From: Lentzea aerocolonigenes
GTDB lineage: Bacteria > Actinomycetota > Actinomycetes > Mycobacteriales > Pseudonocardiaceae
DNA: 64,000 nucleotides
Direction: 5' to 3'
Assembly (NCBI RefSeq): GCF_000974445.1
Contig: NZ_BBOJ01000020.1
Location: 119,925-183,924, forward strand
The notes beneath the pieces are model-generated. The model was not told the origin of the DNA. It was given only the letters and a program-made list of their open reading frames with translations, and made no database searches. The first letter of the stretch is position 1, and each line of letters opens with the position of its first letter. This document shows, piece after piece, positions 50,602 to 58,406 of the stretch. A program made the translations under genes and the position numbers.

Positions 50602-52194
50602 TCACGCACGCCGGTACACGCGGTCACCGCCGTGCAGGGCTGGGGTGAGCGGTCGCTGGTCCAGCACGGCCGCGCGCACGCCCCCGTGGTCGACCGACGA
50701 CACGAACGACCCCTCGCCGTCGCGCAGCCATCGTTCGAACCGGGTGACCTCACCCAGGTCCGGTGCGGCCGAGGACAGGTGCTCATCCACCGCTCCCAGC
50801 AGATCGCCGAGGGTCCAGTCGCGCCAGCCACGTCCTGTCGCGCAGCCGCCCAGGAACCGGAAGAGGTCCAGCAGTCCCGAGCGTTCGCCGAGCGCCGCGA
50901 GCGTGATCGGCACCGCTTCCAGCAGACGGCCGGCCGTCCACGCCAGCGCGCTCGCGGTCGCGGCGTCCACCGGGCCGGGCGTGGCGTAGTACGTCGAGAA
51001 GAGGTCGGGATGGCCGGTGACGAGGTCCCACGGTTCGCCCTCCGCGCCCACGGTCTCGTGCAGCCACTGGGCGTACGGGCTGCCCGTGTCGAGCTCGAGA
51101 CGTCCGTCCACTCGGGACGCCAGCGGGGTGCCGGGCACGATCCGGGGGCACTGCACGTGACAGCTGCCGGGATCGACGACCGACACCTTGGCCGCTTCGT
51201 GCAGCGAACGTCCCAACGCCTCCGGTGTGTCGTCGGGCAGGTTCGCCAGGAAGTAGAACTTCGACGCCAGGCCTGCCTCGAAGTGCCACCGGGCCAGCTC
51301 CACGAGCTGCGGATAGCGGTGCGCCCGTTTGTCGATCAGCCGCAACGTCGCGGTGTCACCCGCGTCCACCCCGATGAGCAGTCCCTGACACCCCGTGCGG
51401 GCCAAGGCCGCCAGCATCGCGGGATCGACGAGGTCCGCGCGCGTCATACCGGTCCAGCTCAGCTCCGCGTCCCTGGCGTCGAGCGCCGCCACCAGCTCCG
51501 CCACGAAACGCCGGTTCACCGTGAGGGTGTCGTGCACCAGGTGGACTTCGGTGCACCCGCGTCCCGCGAGCAGGTCCAGCTCGGCGACGATCTGGTCGAC
51601 GGGTTTGTACGAGACTCGGCGACCGAACGCCGCGGGGATCGAGCAGTACGTGCAGCTGTAAGGACAGCCGCGAGCCACTTCGACCAGTCCGGTCGGTTGC
51701 CGGCTGACCGCCGCGTATCTGGAGAACGGCGCGGCGAGGTCATAGGCCGGAGTGAGCCACCGGCCGCCGGTCACGCCGAGCACGGGCTCGGCGTGACCAC
51801 ACACGACTTCGTCCACGAAACCGAAGCGCCGCACCAGTTCCTCGCCGAGCAGCGACGCGTGGTGCCCGCCCAGGACAACGCGGCAACCCGGCCGTGACTC
51901 GGACAGCTCTCGCGCGATCGCCAGCGCGATCGGCAGATCGACGCACTGCACGGAAAAGGCGTACGTGTCGGCTTCCACCGCGGCGAGGCGTTGTGCCGCG
52001 GCCCGGACCAGACCGGCTCCGCGTGGGAGCGCTCCCTCGGCCAGCTCCAGCGAGAGGTCGACGACGGTCGGGTCGCCGGCGCCCCGCTCCCGCAGCGCGG
52101 CGCCGACCAGCAGCAGCCCCAGTGGTTCGGCCAGGTGGTACGACGTGCCGACCACGAGTGGTGGTTGCACCAGGGCAACCTTGCCCTCCAGCAC
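50602..52194 (-). CDS. Radical SAM enzyme with B12-binding-type N-terminal domain (1)
   Basis: 530 residues. Residues 1-140 resemble a cobalamin-binding Rossmann domain (VALVQPPLVVGTSYHLAEPL, VVLGGHHASLLGEELV) without the DxHxxG His motif. The radical-SAM cluster motif CxxxCxxC is CPYSCTYC (about 175). About 200 C-terminal residues are unassigned. Such enzymes often methylate unactivated carbons or do other radical chemistry. The start GTG overlaps the stop of the second radical-SAM gene. Confidence 0.85.
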   Translation of the reverse strand: MLEGKVALVQPPLVVGTSYHLAEPLGLLLVGAALRERGAGDPTVVDLSLELAEGALPRGAGLVRAAAQRLAAVEADTYAFSVQCVDLPIALAIARELSESRPGCRVVLGGHHASLLGEELVRRFGFVDEVVCGHAEPVLGVTGGRWLTPAYDLAAPFSRYAAVSRQPTGLVEVARGCPYSCTYCSIPAAFGRRVSYKPVDQIVAELDLLAGRGCTEVHLVHDTLTVNRRFVAELVAALDARDAELSWTGMTRADLVDPAMLAALARTGCQGLLIGVDAGDTATLRLIDKRAHRYPQLVELARWHFEAGLASKFYFLANLPDDTPEALGRSLHEAAKVSVVDPGSCHVQCPRIVPGTPLASRVDGRLELDTGSPYAQWLHETVGAEGEPWDLVTGHPDLFSTYYATPGPVDAATASALAWTAGRLLEAVPITLAALGERSGLLDLFRFLGGCATGRGWRDWTLGDLLGAVDEHLSSAAPDLGEVTRFERWLRDGEGSFVSSVDHGGVRAAVLDQRPLTPALHGGDRVYRRA

Positions 52195-54176
52195 TAGGCG
52201 CTCGCCGCGACGCGCTCGTGCGCCGATTCGAAAACACCGAGCGCGGCCAGCGGCGCGAGCACCCGTGCGAGCCGGGCGAAGTGCGCCTCGGCGGCGTCCG
52301 GCCAGGTCGACAGCTCTTCCAGCAGGTCGAGCGCGTTCAGGTGACCGGGCGAGAGCGGCACGACCTTCAGCCGGTCCGGTCCCATGAAGACGAGGTGCGC
52401 GGGTGCGTGGTCACCGCCCTCCTCGCTCCACGGCACCCCGCTGGTCGACCGGAAGACCCGAGCGGCCGGGTGCAGGGAGAAGGCTCCCACCGGCATCGGG
52501 GCGCCGCTGTCGTGTGGAACCGGTGGCAACACGGAGATTTCGTGCACGACGGTCTCGAACTCGAACGTGTCACGCAGTCGCGCGGGCGCCTCATCGCCCA
52601 GCAGGCGGGTGGCGAACGACGCGAACCCTTCCCAGAGTTCGTGATCGCGCAGGCCGACCAACCCGCGGCGCGACCCCGCGGCCGCGCTGATGTCGTCGAC
52701 GAACCGGCGGAACAGGTCCAGATATCCGCATCGCAGGTGTTCGGCCAGTGCCACGTACGTCCAGCCGTAGACCTCGAGCAGCTTGCAGTACCCGAGCGAG
52801 ACGTCGACGCAGAGGTCGAGGTCACCGTGGTCCGGCGCCACGACGTAGAAGGACTGGAAGATGTCCGGCCACGTCTTGATGAGCTCGTCGTCCTCGGCCA
52901 GGCGCTGACGGTCGAGGAACTCGATGCCCTGCGAGAACGCCGTGGGCGCGTCCTCACCGCGGTACTCGAGCCGATGCGCGACCCGCTGGGCCAGTGCGGT
53001 GCCCGGCAGCGGGCTCATCAGCTGGATGAACGCGTTGACCCGGCCGATCTGGATGAACGTCGCCGCGAGGCGGAGGGTCGCCTCGAGGTCCTCGAACCGT
53101 TCCTCCGGAATGCCGACGACCATCGAGAGTGAAGGGAAGATTCCGTTGTCGACGGTCCAGCGCACCCGCTCGGTCGTCTCCGCCGCCACTCCCCTGCGCA
53201 GCCGCTTGTTCATCTTCGCCAGCGTCTCCTCGGAGCCCGACTCGACGCCGTAGAGCAGCATGCGGCAACCCGCGTCACTCATCTTCGCGAGCAGGTCCTG
53301 ATCAACCTCGTCGATGCGGCAGCGGCATTGCCAGGAAAGGTCGAGACCGGTTTCGATGAAAGCATCACAAAGGTCCCGGACGAACTGCGTCCGCGCCGTG
53401 AAGAGGTCGTGGACGAAATAGGCCTCGAATTCCCCGTACCGCTGCCGATATCGCTGAAGCTCGGCCACGAGTGACGGCACGCTGCGATAGCGGACCTTCC
53501 TCCCGTTGAGCAACGTCGTCTGGCAGAACTCGCACGCGAATGCACAGCCACGGCCGCTGTCCACGAGAATGGTGGGTTTCCGGCTGTGTTCGAAGTACCG
53601 CTCGAGATCGTCGACCAGGTGGTAGCTCGGGGCGAGCAGCGTGTCCAGTTCGGCCACCCGCTCCTCACCGAGGGTGAATCTGATCTTGCCGTTGTCCCGC
53701 CACGTGAGACCCGCGATGCCGTCCCACTGCCGCGTGCCGCCGAGCGCGCCCGCGAGCTTCTGGATCGTGAGTTCGGCCTCGCCGCCGAGCACCGCGTCGA
53801 CGTACGGGAAGGCTTCGAGGTAGCGAGGTGCCAGGAAACTCACGTCGTGCCCGCCGAGGACGATCGACACGTCCGGCTTGAGCTGCTTGACCCTGCGGGC
53901 GATGTTGAGCGAGCTCGGCCCGGTGGAGCACTGCGTGCCGAAGGCCACGACGTCCGGATCGCTCGCGAGGATCTGCTCGGCACAGCGGTCGTAGATCGCC
54001 GAGCCGGCCTTCAACTCACCCGATTGGAGCCGGAAAACGAAATCATCGACAGCGACTTCGTGACCGTCGGCCTCCAGATAGGCGGCAATCGAAAGGATTC
54101 CCAGCGGCGGCGCCACGTAGTAGGCGGATCGATCGCGCTTGTCCTCGAACGGAGGATAGACCAATGACCACTTCAC
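52194..54176 (-). CDS. Radical SAM enzyme with B12-binding-type N-terminal domain (2)
   Basis: 660 residues. B12-binding-like domain (about 1-150: SLVYPPFEDKRDRSAYYVAP, VVAFGTQCSTG, IVLGGHDVSFLAPRYLEAFP), radical-SAM core with CAFACEFC (about 210) and YGVESGSEETLAKMNK, and a long C-terminal part of about 260 residues ending PLAALGVFESAHE. GTG 54176 follows GGGGGGAG five bases upstream. First gene of the operon; its promoter carries a perfect TTGACA. It and gene 1 share the layout but differ much in sequence, suggesting two sequential modifications. Confidence 0.85.
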   Translation of the reverse strand: MKWSLVYPPFEDKRDRSAYYVAPPLGILSIAAYLEADGHEVAVDDFVFRLQSGELKAGSAIYDRCAEQILASDPDVVAFGTQCSTGPSSLNIARRVKQLKPDVSIVLGGHDVSFLAPRYLEAFPYVDAVLGGEAELTIQKLAGALGGTRQWDGIAGLTWRDNGKIRFTLGEERVAELDTLLAPSYHLVDDLERYFEHSRKPTILVDSGRGCAFACEFCQTTLLNGRKVRYRSVPSLVAELQRYRQRYGEFEAYFVHDLFTARTQFVRDLCDAFIETGLDLSWQCRCRIDEVDQDLLAKMSDAGCRMLLYGVESGSEETLAKMNKRLRRGVAAETTERVRWTVDNGIFPSLSMVVGIPEERFEDLEATLRLAATFIQIGRVNAFIQLMSPLPGTALAQRVAHRLEYRGEDAPTAFSQGIEFLDRQRLAEDDELIKTWPDIFQSFYVVAPDHGDLDLCVDVSLGYCKLLEVYGWTYVALAEHLRCGYLDLFRRFVDDISAAAGSRRGLVGLRDHELWEGFASFATRLLGDEAPARLRDTFEFETVVHEISVLPPVPHDSGAPMPVGAFSLHPAARVFRSTSGVPWSEEGGDHAPAHLVFMGPDRLKVVPLSPGHLNALDLLEELSTWPDAAEAHFARLARVLAPLAALGVFESAHERVAASA

Positions 54177-54237
54177 GGATACTCCCCCCACAAGAGGAGA
54201 GCGCCCGCAAAGGCCTCCCCCGCTCAGCTTGCTTCAA

Positions 54238-54267
54238 GTTCTAGCAACCAGGCCAAACACGTGTCAA
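54238..54267 (-). promoter_or_regulatory. Promoter of the radical-SAM/peptide operon
   Basis: On the reverse strand a consensus -35 TTGACA (54262-54267), 18-bp spacer and TAGAAC (54238-54243) lie about 60 bp before the GTG start, in an AT-rich intergenic stretch. A promoter this canonical is rare in the window. Confidence 0.55.
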
Positions 54268-54437
54268 CAGCCGATAAACATCATCAGCCAATTTATCACC
54301 CAGGCTCCTCAACTGCGCCAAAAGGGCGCAAAGATCGAATTTGACCCCATTGGACCGGATGCACAACTCGAAGTCGATTCGGTGGCGTCCGAGTGAACTT
54401 TCGCGACGGAGCCTTCTGACCGCGCGATCATCAGCAC

Positions 54438-56318
54438 ATGGAGTACGACCGCTACTGCGACCTGACCATGCGCGGCGGCACGACCAGCGGCGTCGTGTAC
54501 CCCCTCGCCGTCGCGTCACTGGCGCGCCACTACGAGTTCAAGCAGATCGGCGGCGCGTCGGCGGGTGCGATCGCCGCGGCGTTCACGGCGGCCGCCGAAC
54601 GCGGTCGTGCCTCCGGTGGCTTCGAGAGACTCACGAAGCTGATCGACTGGTTCACGTCCGGCAGCGGTGCGGACAGGTGGCGGCTCGCGCAGCTGTTCCA
54701 GCCCGCCGAGAAGACCCGTGCGCTGTACCGGATCGTCGTGGCGACCATGCAGAAACGGGAGACGACGGGGCGCAGTGCGATCTCGTGCCTGTTCTTCGCG
54801 TTGCTGGGTGCCGTGGGGTTGCGCGCGAAGGCCGTGCTCGCGCTGATGGCGTTGCTGTGGCTGGGCGGACCGGTGCTGTGGTCGGCGTGGCTCGCGCCGA
54901 AGTCCTACGCGGGGTGGCTCGCGACGCTGGTCGTGCTGCTGGCTCTGGCGTGCGTGGTGCTGGTGCTCTGGCCGTTGCGGTCGAGCCTGCCCTGGCCCGC
55001 CTGGGTGTTCGCCGCGGTGCCACTTGTGCTGGGCCTGGCGTTCTCGCGGCACTACGCCACGGCGGCGGTGGTGCTGCTGGTGTGGCTGGTGCTGTCGCTC
55101 GCCGCGGTCAGCGCGCTGATCGTCACGTACGGGTATGCGATGCAACGGTTCCTGAAGGACAACGCGCGGTCCATCCACTTCGGACTGATTCCCGGCACCG
55201 GCGACTTCACGCCGTCGTTGCTCGACCGGCTGGCGGGCATGCCGAAGTCGACGGGCGTGCCACCGCTCGCCGACTGGATCGCCGACCAGCTCGACTCGCT
55301 GGCCAGCATCGAGGACGCGCTGACGTTCGGCGACCTGGGCGACATCAACCTGGTGCTGATGACCACCGACCTGTCCGAGGGGCGGCCGTACCGGTTGCCG
55401 TTCAAGGAGAGCTGGCAGTACTGCGAGGAGTGCCTCGGCTACGTGCTGCCGAGCCGCGTGGTCGAGCAGATGAACGGCGCTGTCAGCACGGCGAAATGCC
55501 CGCAGCACACGCACATGCCGTTGCGGGATCTGCCGGCCAGGGAGCAACTGCCGGTCGTGCTGGCCGTGCGGATGTCGCTGTCGTTCCCCGGCCTGATCGC
55601 CGCCGTGCCGCTGTACCGGGACGGACGCGTGCACTGGTTCTCCGACGGCGGCATCACCAGCAACTTCCCGATCCACTTCTTCGACTCGCTGCTGCCGCGC
55701 TGGCCCACGTTCGGCCTGAGCCTCCAGCCCTACCCGAACGGCGACACGGACGAGGTGTGGCTGCCGGAGCAGGACGCGTCGACGTCCGGCACGCACTACG
55801 CGTCTCTGAACACGGTGCCGCGCTTCCTGGTGTCCATCTTGGACACTTTCCTGGACTGGCGCGACACCATGCAGTCCGCCCTGCCCGGCTACCGCGGCCG
55901 GATCGCACACGTGCGGCAGGCCGAGAACGAGGGCGGCACGAACCTGTTCATGCCACCCGCGACGATCAGGAAGCTCGCGTTGCGCGGTCAGCGTGCGGGC
56001 GACCTGCTGCGCGAACGGTTCGAGCAGCAGCAGAACACCGACCGCTACCGCTGGATCCGGCTGCGCATCGCGATGCGGGAGTACCAGGAGCTCGGCGTGC
56101 AGGCAGCGGAACGGGACGCGATGTACGAGGAGCTGCTGGAGCGCTTCCAGATCCCCGAAGCGCTGCACGAGTGGTTCCGCACTCCCCCTGCCGACGGTGA
56201 CCCGTTCCGGGCGGAGATCGACGTGGCGCTGGACCACGTGGGGCGGTTGAAGGACGACGGGCCGTTCGACGGGGCGCCGCCGGTGGATCCGGATTTGCGG
56301 CTGACGCCACCCGAGTAG
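54438..56318 (+). CDS. Patatin-like phospholipase with internal membrane segment
   Basis: 626 residues. Patatin motifs: oxyanion-type RGGTTSGVVYPLAV near the N-terminus, GxSxG nucleophile in QIGGASAGAIAAAF (Ser about 40) and catalytic Asp in WFSDGGITSNFPIHFF (about 400). Between them is an insertion with about four membrane helices (about 120-230), so the enzyme is membrane-anchored. C-terminal ~170 residues are unassigned. It would release fatty acids from lipids. Divergent from the radical-SAM operon. Confidence 0.85.
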   Translation: MEYDRYCDLTMRGGTTSGVVYPLAVASLARHYEFKQIGGASAGAIAAAFTAAAERGRASGGFERLTKLIDWFTSGSGADRWRLAQLFQPAEKTRALYRIVVATMQKRETTGRSAISCLFFALLGAVGLRAKAVLALMALLWLGGPVLWSAWLAPKSYAGWLATLVVLLALACVVLVLWPLRSSLPWPAWVFAAVPLVLGLAFSRHYATAAVVLLVWLVLSLAAVSALIVTYGYAMQRFLKDNARSIHFGLIPGTGDFTPSLLDRLAGMPKSTGVPPLADWIADQLDSLASIEDALTFGDLGDINLVLMTTDLSEGRPYRLPFKESWQYCEECLGYVLPSRVVEQMNGAVSTAKCPQHTHMPLRDLPAREQLPVVLAVRMSLSFPGLIAAVPLYRDGRVHWFSDGGITSNFPIHFFDSLLPRWPTFGLSLQPYPNGDTDEVWLPEQDASTSGTHYASLNTVPRFLVSILDTFLDWRDTMQSALPGYRGRIAHVRQAENEGGTNLFMPPATIRKLALRGQRAGDLLRERFEQQQNTDRYRWIRLRIAMREYQELGVQAAERDAMYEELLERFQIPEALHEWFRTPPADGDPFRAEIDVALDHVGRLKDDGPFDGAPPVDPDLRLTPPE

Positions 56319-56324
56319 GCGCGC

Positions 56325-56330
56325 TAACCT
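56325..56330 (+). promoter_or_regulatory. -10 box of a leaderless leader peptide
   Basis: TAACCT lies 6 nt before ATG 56337, so transcription would start at the leader peptide's own initiation codon. Confidence 0.45.
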
Positions 56331-56336
56331 GGGTCC

Positions 56337-56384
56337 ATGACGCGATTTAGCCACCCCCGACCTGCGGCGGTGGCGCGCGCCTAG
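56337..56384 (+). CDS. Possible 15-residue leader peptide before the PheRS-like gene
   Basis: MTRFSHPRPAAVARA, then TAG. It is positioned for leaderless translation, 62 bp before the PheRS-like start. Its coding region contains one arm of a 9-bp stem, so ribosome position on the peptide could decide whether the stem forms. This looks like an attenuator; the sensed signal is unclear (one Phe codon only). Confidence 0.45.
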   Translation: MTRFSHPRPAAVARA

Positions 56385-56405
56385 AACCTTCCCGTTGGTC
56401 GGGGG
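56354..56405 (+). promoter_or_regulatory. Leader hairpin
   Basis: CCCCCGACC (56354-56362, inside the leader peptide) pairs perfectly with GGTCGGGGG (56397-56405), closing a 34-nt loop upstream of the PheRS-like gene's ribosome site. Confidence 0.5.
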
Positions 56406-56445
56406 ACTCCGCATCCCACTGGACCAGGAAGACGGGAAGAACCCC

Positions 56446-57474
56446 ATGTACCGCACCGATGAACTCGTGCGCGCCCTGAACGTCCGCGATCTCACCGATC
56501 CCGCGCAGGGCCCGCACGCGATGCAGCAGCTGATCGCCGACCTCGAAGCAGCCCTCGACAACCCGAGGCAGGTCCGCCACCACCCGCTCGTCCCGGTGGA
56601 GCACAACTACGAACACCTCGGTTATCCCGCCGACGCGATCACCCGGGAAGCCCGCTACACCAGGTACGTCAGCGAGACGTGCATGCTGCGCAGCCACACC
56701 ACAGCGATGATCCCGCACGCTCTCAAAGAAGTCGCCCCGGACGTGACGCTGGTCGGCCCCGGCCTCGTCTACCGCCGCGACACGGTCGACCGCCTGCACA
56801 CCGGCACCCCGCACCAGCTCGAGATCTGGCGGATCAGCACCCACGAGGAGCGGTTCGAAGACCTCGTAGACACCGTCGTCACCACGTTGTTGCCCGGCAA
56901 GCGATACCGGATGGTCGACGCGCAACATCCGTACACCACGCACGGCAAGCAGATCGACGTCGAGCACGACGGCGAGTGGGTGGAGATCGGCGAGGGTGGA
57001 CGAGCGGCGCGGCATGTCCTCAAGAACCACCCGCACGGCCTCGCCACGGGATTCGGGCTCGACCGGATCCTCATGCTGCGCAAGGGAATCCCCGACATCC
57101 GCCTGTTGCGCAACGAAGACCCGCGCATCGCGACCCAGATGCTGGACCTCACCGAGTACCGGCCGATCTCACGTCATCCGGCCGCCATCAGGGACATCTC
57201 GGTCATGGCGAGCATCAACGACGACGTCGAGACGCTCGGTGACCGGATCCGTGCGCTCGTGCCGGAGGACGTGGTCGAGGAGATCGAGATCCTGAGCGAA
57301 ACCAGGACCGAAGATCTGCCCGAACACGTCCAAGAACGCCTGGAAGCCTTGCCAGGGCAGAAGAACGTGCTCATCCGCGTGACGATGAGGGCACCGGAGC
57401 GCACCCTCACCGACCGCGAGACGAACGAGATCCGCGACCGCCTGCTTCAGGGCTTGCGCGCGACGGCGCCGTAG
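56446..57474 (+). CDS. Free-standing PheRS-like synthetase paralogue with FDX-ACB domain
   Basis: 342 residues. Class II synthetase core related to PheRS alpha: motif 2 as GPGLVYRRDTVDRLHTGT and PHQLEIW (about 100-130), motif 3 HGLATGFGLDRILML (about 198), followed by a C-terminal ferredoxin-fold anticodon-binding domain (about 243-342: HPAAIRDISVMASI, KNVLIRVTMRAPERTLTDRE). This fusion resembles monomeric mitochondrial PheRS but lacks the coiled coil and beta subunit of bacterial PheRS. It may be an aminoacylating enzyme for another purpose, not the housekeeping PheRS. ATG 56446 has GGGAAG upstream. Confidence 0.8.
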   Translation: MYRTDELVRALNVRDLTDPAQGPHAMQQLIADLEAALDNPRQVRHHPLVPVEHNYEHLGYPADAITREARYTRYVSETCMLRSHTTAMIPHALKEVAPDVTLVGPGLVYRRDTVDRLHTGTPHQLEIWRISTHEERFEDLVDTVVTTLLPGKRYRMVDAQHPYTTHGKQIDVEHDGEWVEIGEGGRAARHVLKNHPHGLATGFGLDRILMLRKGIPDIRLLRNEDPRIATQMLDLTEYRPISRHPAAIRDISVMASINDDVETLGDRIRALVPEDVVEEIEILSETRTEDLPEHVQERLEALPGQKNVLIRVTMRAPERTLTDRETNEIRDRLLQGLRATAP

Positions 57475-58241
57475 ATGCCCGTGTGGTCCTCGAAGGAGTC
57501 CGGGCGCCACTCGTCCACCGTGACGATGCCCGGCTCCAGCAGGTCCAGGCCCTCGAAGAACCTGCTCACCTCGGCGTGCGTGCGGATGGCGAGCTTGTTG
57601 TCCGAGTTGCTGTAGATCTGCGCGACCTGCTTGGCCTCCGCGGCCTCCTCCTCGGTGAGGCTGTCCCAGGTGGCGTGGGTGATGGCCAGGTACGAGCCGG
57701 ACGGGAGGTCCGCCATGTACTCGGCGACCGCGCCGTACGGGTCGTCGGAGTCGGGGACGAAGTGCAGCGCGGCGATGATCAGGACGCCGACGGGGCGGGA
57801 GAAGTCGAGCGTCTCGCGGGCGCCTGCCAGCACCGCGGAGGTCGCGCGCAGGTCGGCGAGGATGGCGTTCGCGTTCGGGTTGTCGGCCAGCAGTGCGTTG
57901 CTGTGCGAGACGGCGACCGGCTCGTAGTCGACGTAGACCACGCGTGCGGACGGGTTGTCCTGCTGGGCGATCTCGTGGACGTTGCCCACGGTCGGGATGC
58001 CGGAGCCCAGGTCGAGGAACTGGTCCACGCCCTCGGCGGCGAGGTGGCGGACGACCCTGCGCAGGAACGAGCGGTTCGCCTGGGCGCTCTGGGCGATGCC
58101 GGGGAAGATCTGCTCCACCTGCTTGGCTGCGGCGCGGTCGGCCTCGAAGTTGTGCGAGCCGCCCAGGTAGTAGTCGTACATCCGCGCGACGCTCGGGCGC
58201 GTGACGTCGACCGTGGACGGGACCCACTTCAGCTCTTCCAT
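57447..58241 (-). CDS. DUF574/SCO-type SAM-dependent methyltransferase
   Basis: 264 residues. The actinobacterial DUF574 pattern is distinctive: PSVARMYDYYLGGSHNFEAD near the N-terminus, the SAM loop FLDLGSGIPTVGNVHEIAQ, VVYVDYEPVAVSHSNALL, and ALHFVPDSDDPYGAV. These proteins are numerous in actinomycetes and mostly of unknown substrate. The start ATG 58241 is preceded by GAGGATG. Its 3' end overlaps the PheRS-like gene by 28 bp. Confidence 0.9.
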   Translation of the reverse strand: MEELKWVPSTVDVTRPSVARMYDYYLGGSHNFEADRAAAKQVEQIFPGIAQSAQANRSFLRRVVRHLAAEGVDQFLDLGSGIPTVGNVHEIAQQDNPSARVVYVDYEPVAVSHSNALLADNPNANAILADLRATSAVLAGARETLDFSRPVGVLIIAALHFVPDSDDPYGAVAEYMADLPSGSYLAITHATWDSLTEEEAAEAKQVAQIYSNSDNKLAIRTHAEVSRFFEGLDLLEPGIVTVDEWRPDSFEDHTGIYGAVARKP

Positions 58242-58369
58242 CACGGGCGCATCCTCGCTCGTGCGCACACGAGTGTCCACCGCCACAAGTGCGACCCACG
58301 TTCGTGTCGCACGTCGGGGGTGCTCGCTGACAGCGAACACCACGGGGGAACACCACCACGCTCCAGTTG

Positions 58370-58390
58370 GTTGAGCGATACAGACTCAAC
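58370..58390 (+). promoter_or_regulatory. HAIR-like inverted repeat upstream of lon
   Basis: GTTGAG, 9 bp, CTCAAC, with TTGAG and CTCAA arms matching the HspR-binding inverted repeat (CTTGAGT-N7-ACTCAAG) that controls lon and other heat-shock genes in streptomycetes. It lies 16 bp before the lon start. Confidence 0.65.
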
Positions 58391-58406
58391 TTTGGAGGAT
58401 GACGAG

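Noticed and set aside
54177..54437. Additional small gene or second precursor peptide upstream of the radical SAM operon
   Set aside because: The 260 bp are AT-rich with stops in all frames and no ribosome site with a start; only promoter-like boxes are seen.
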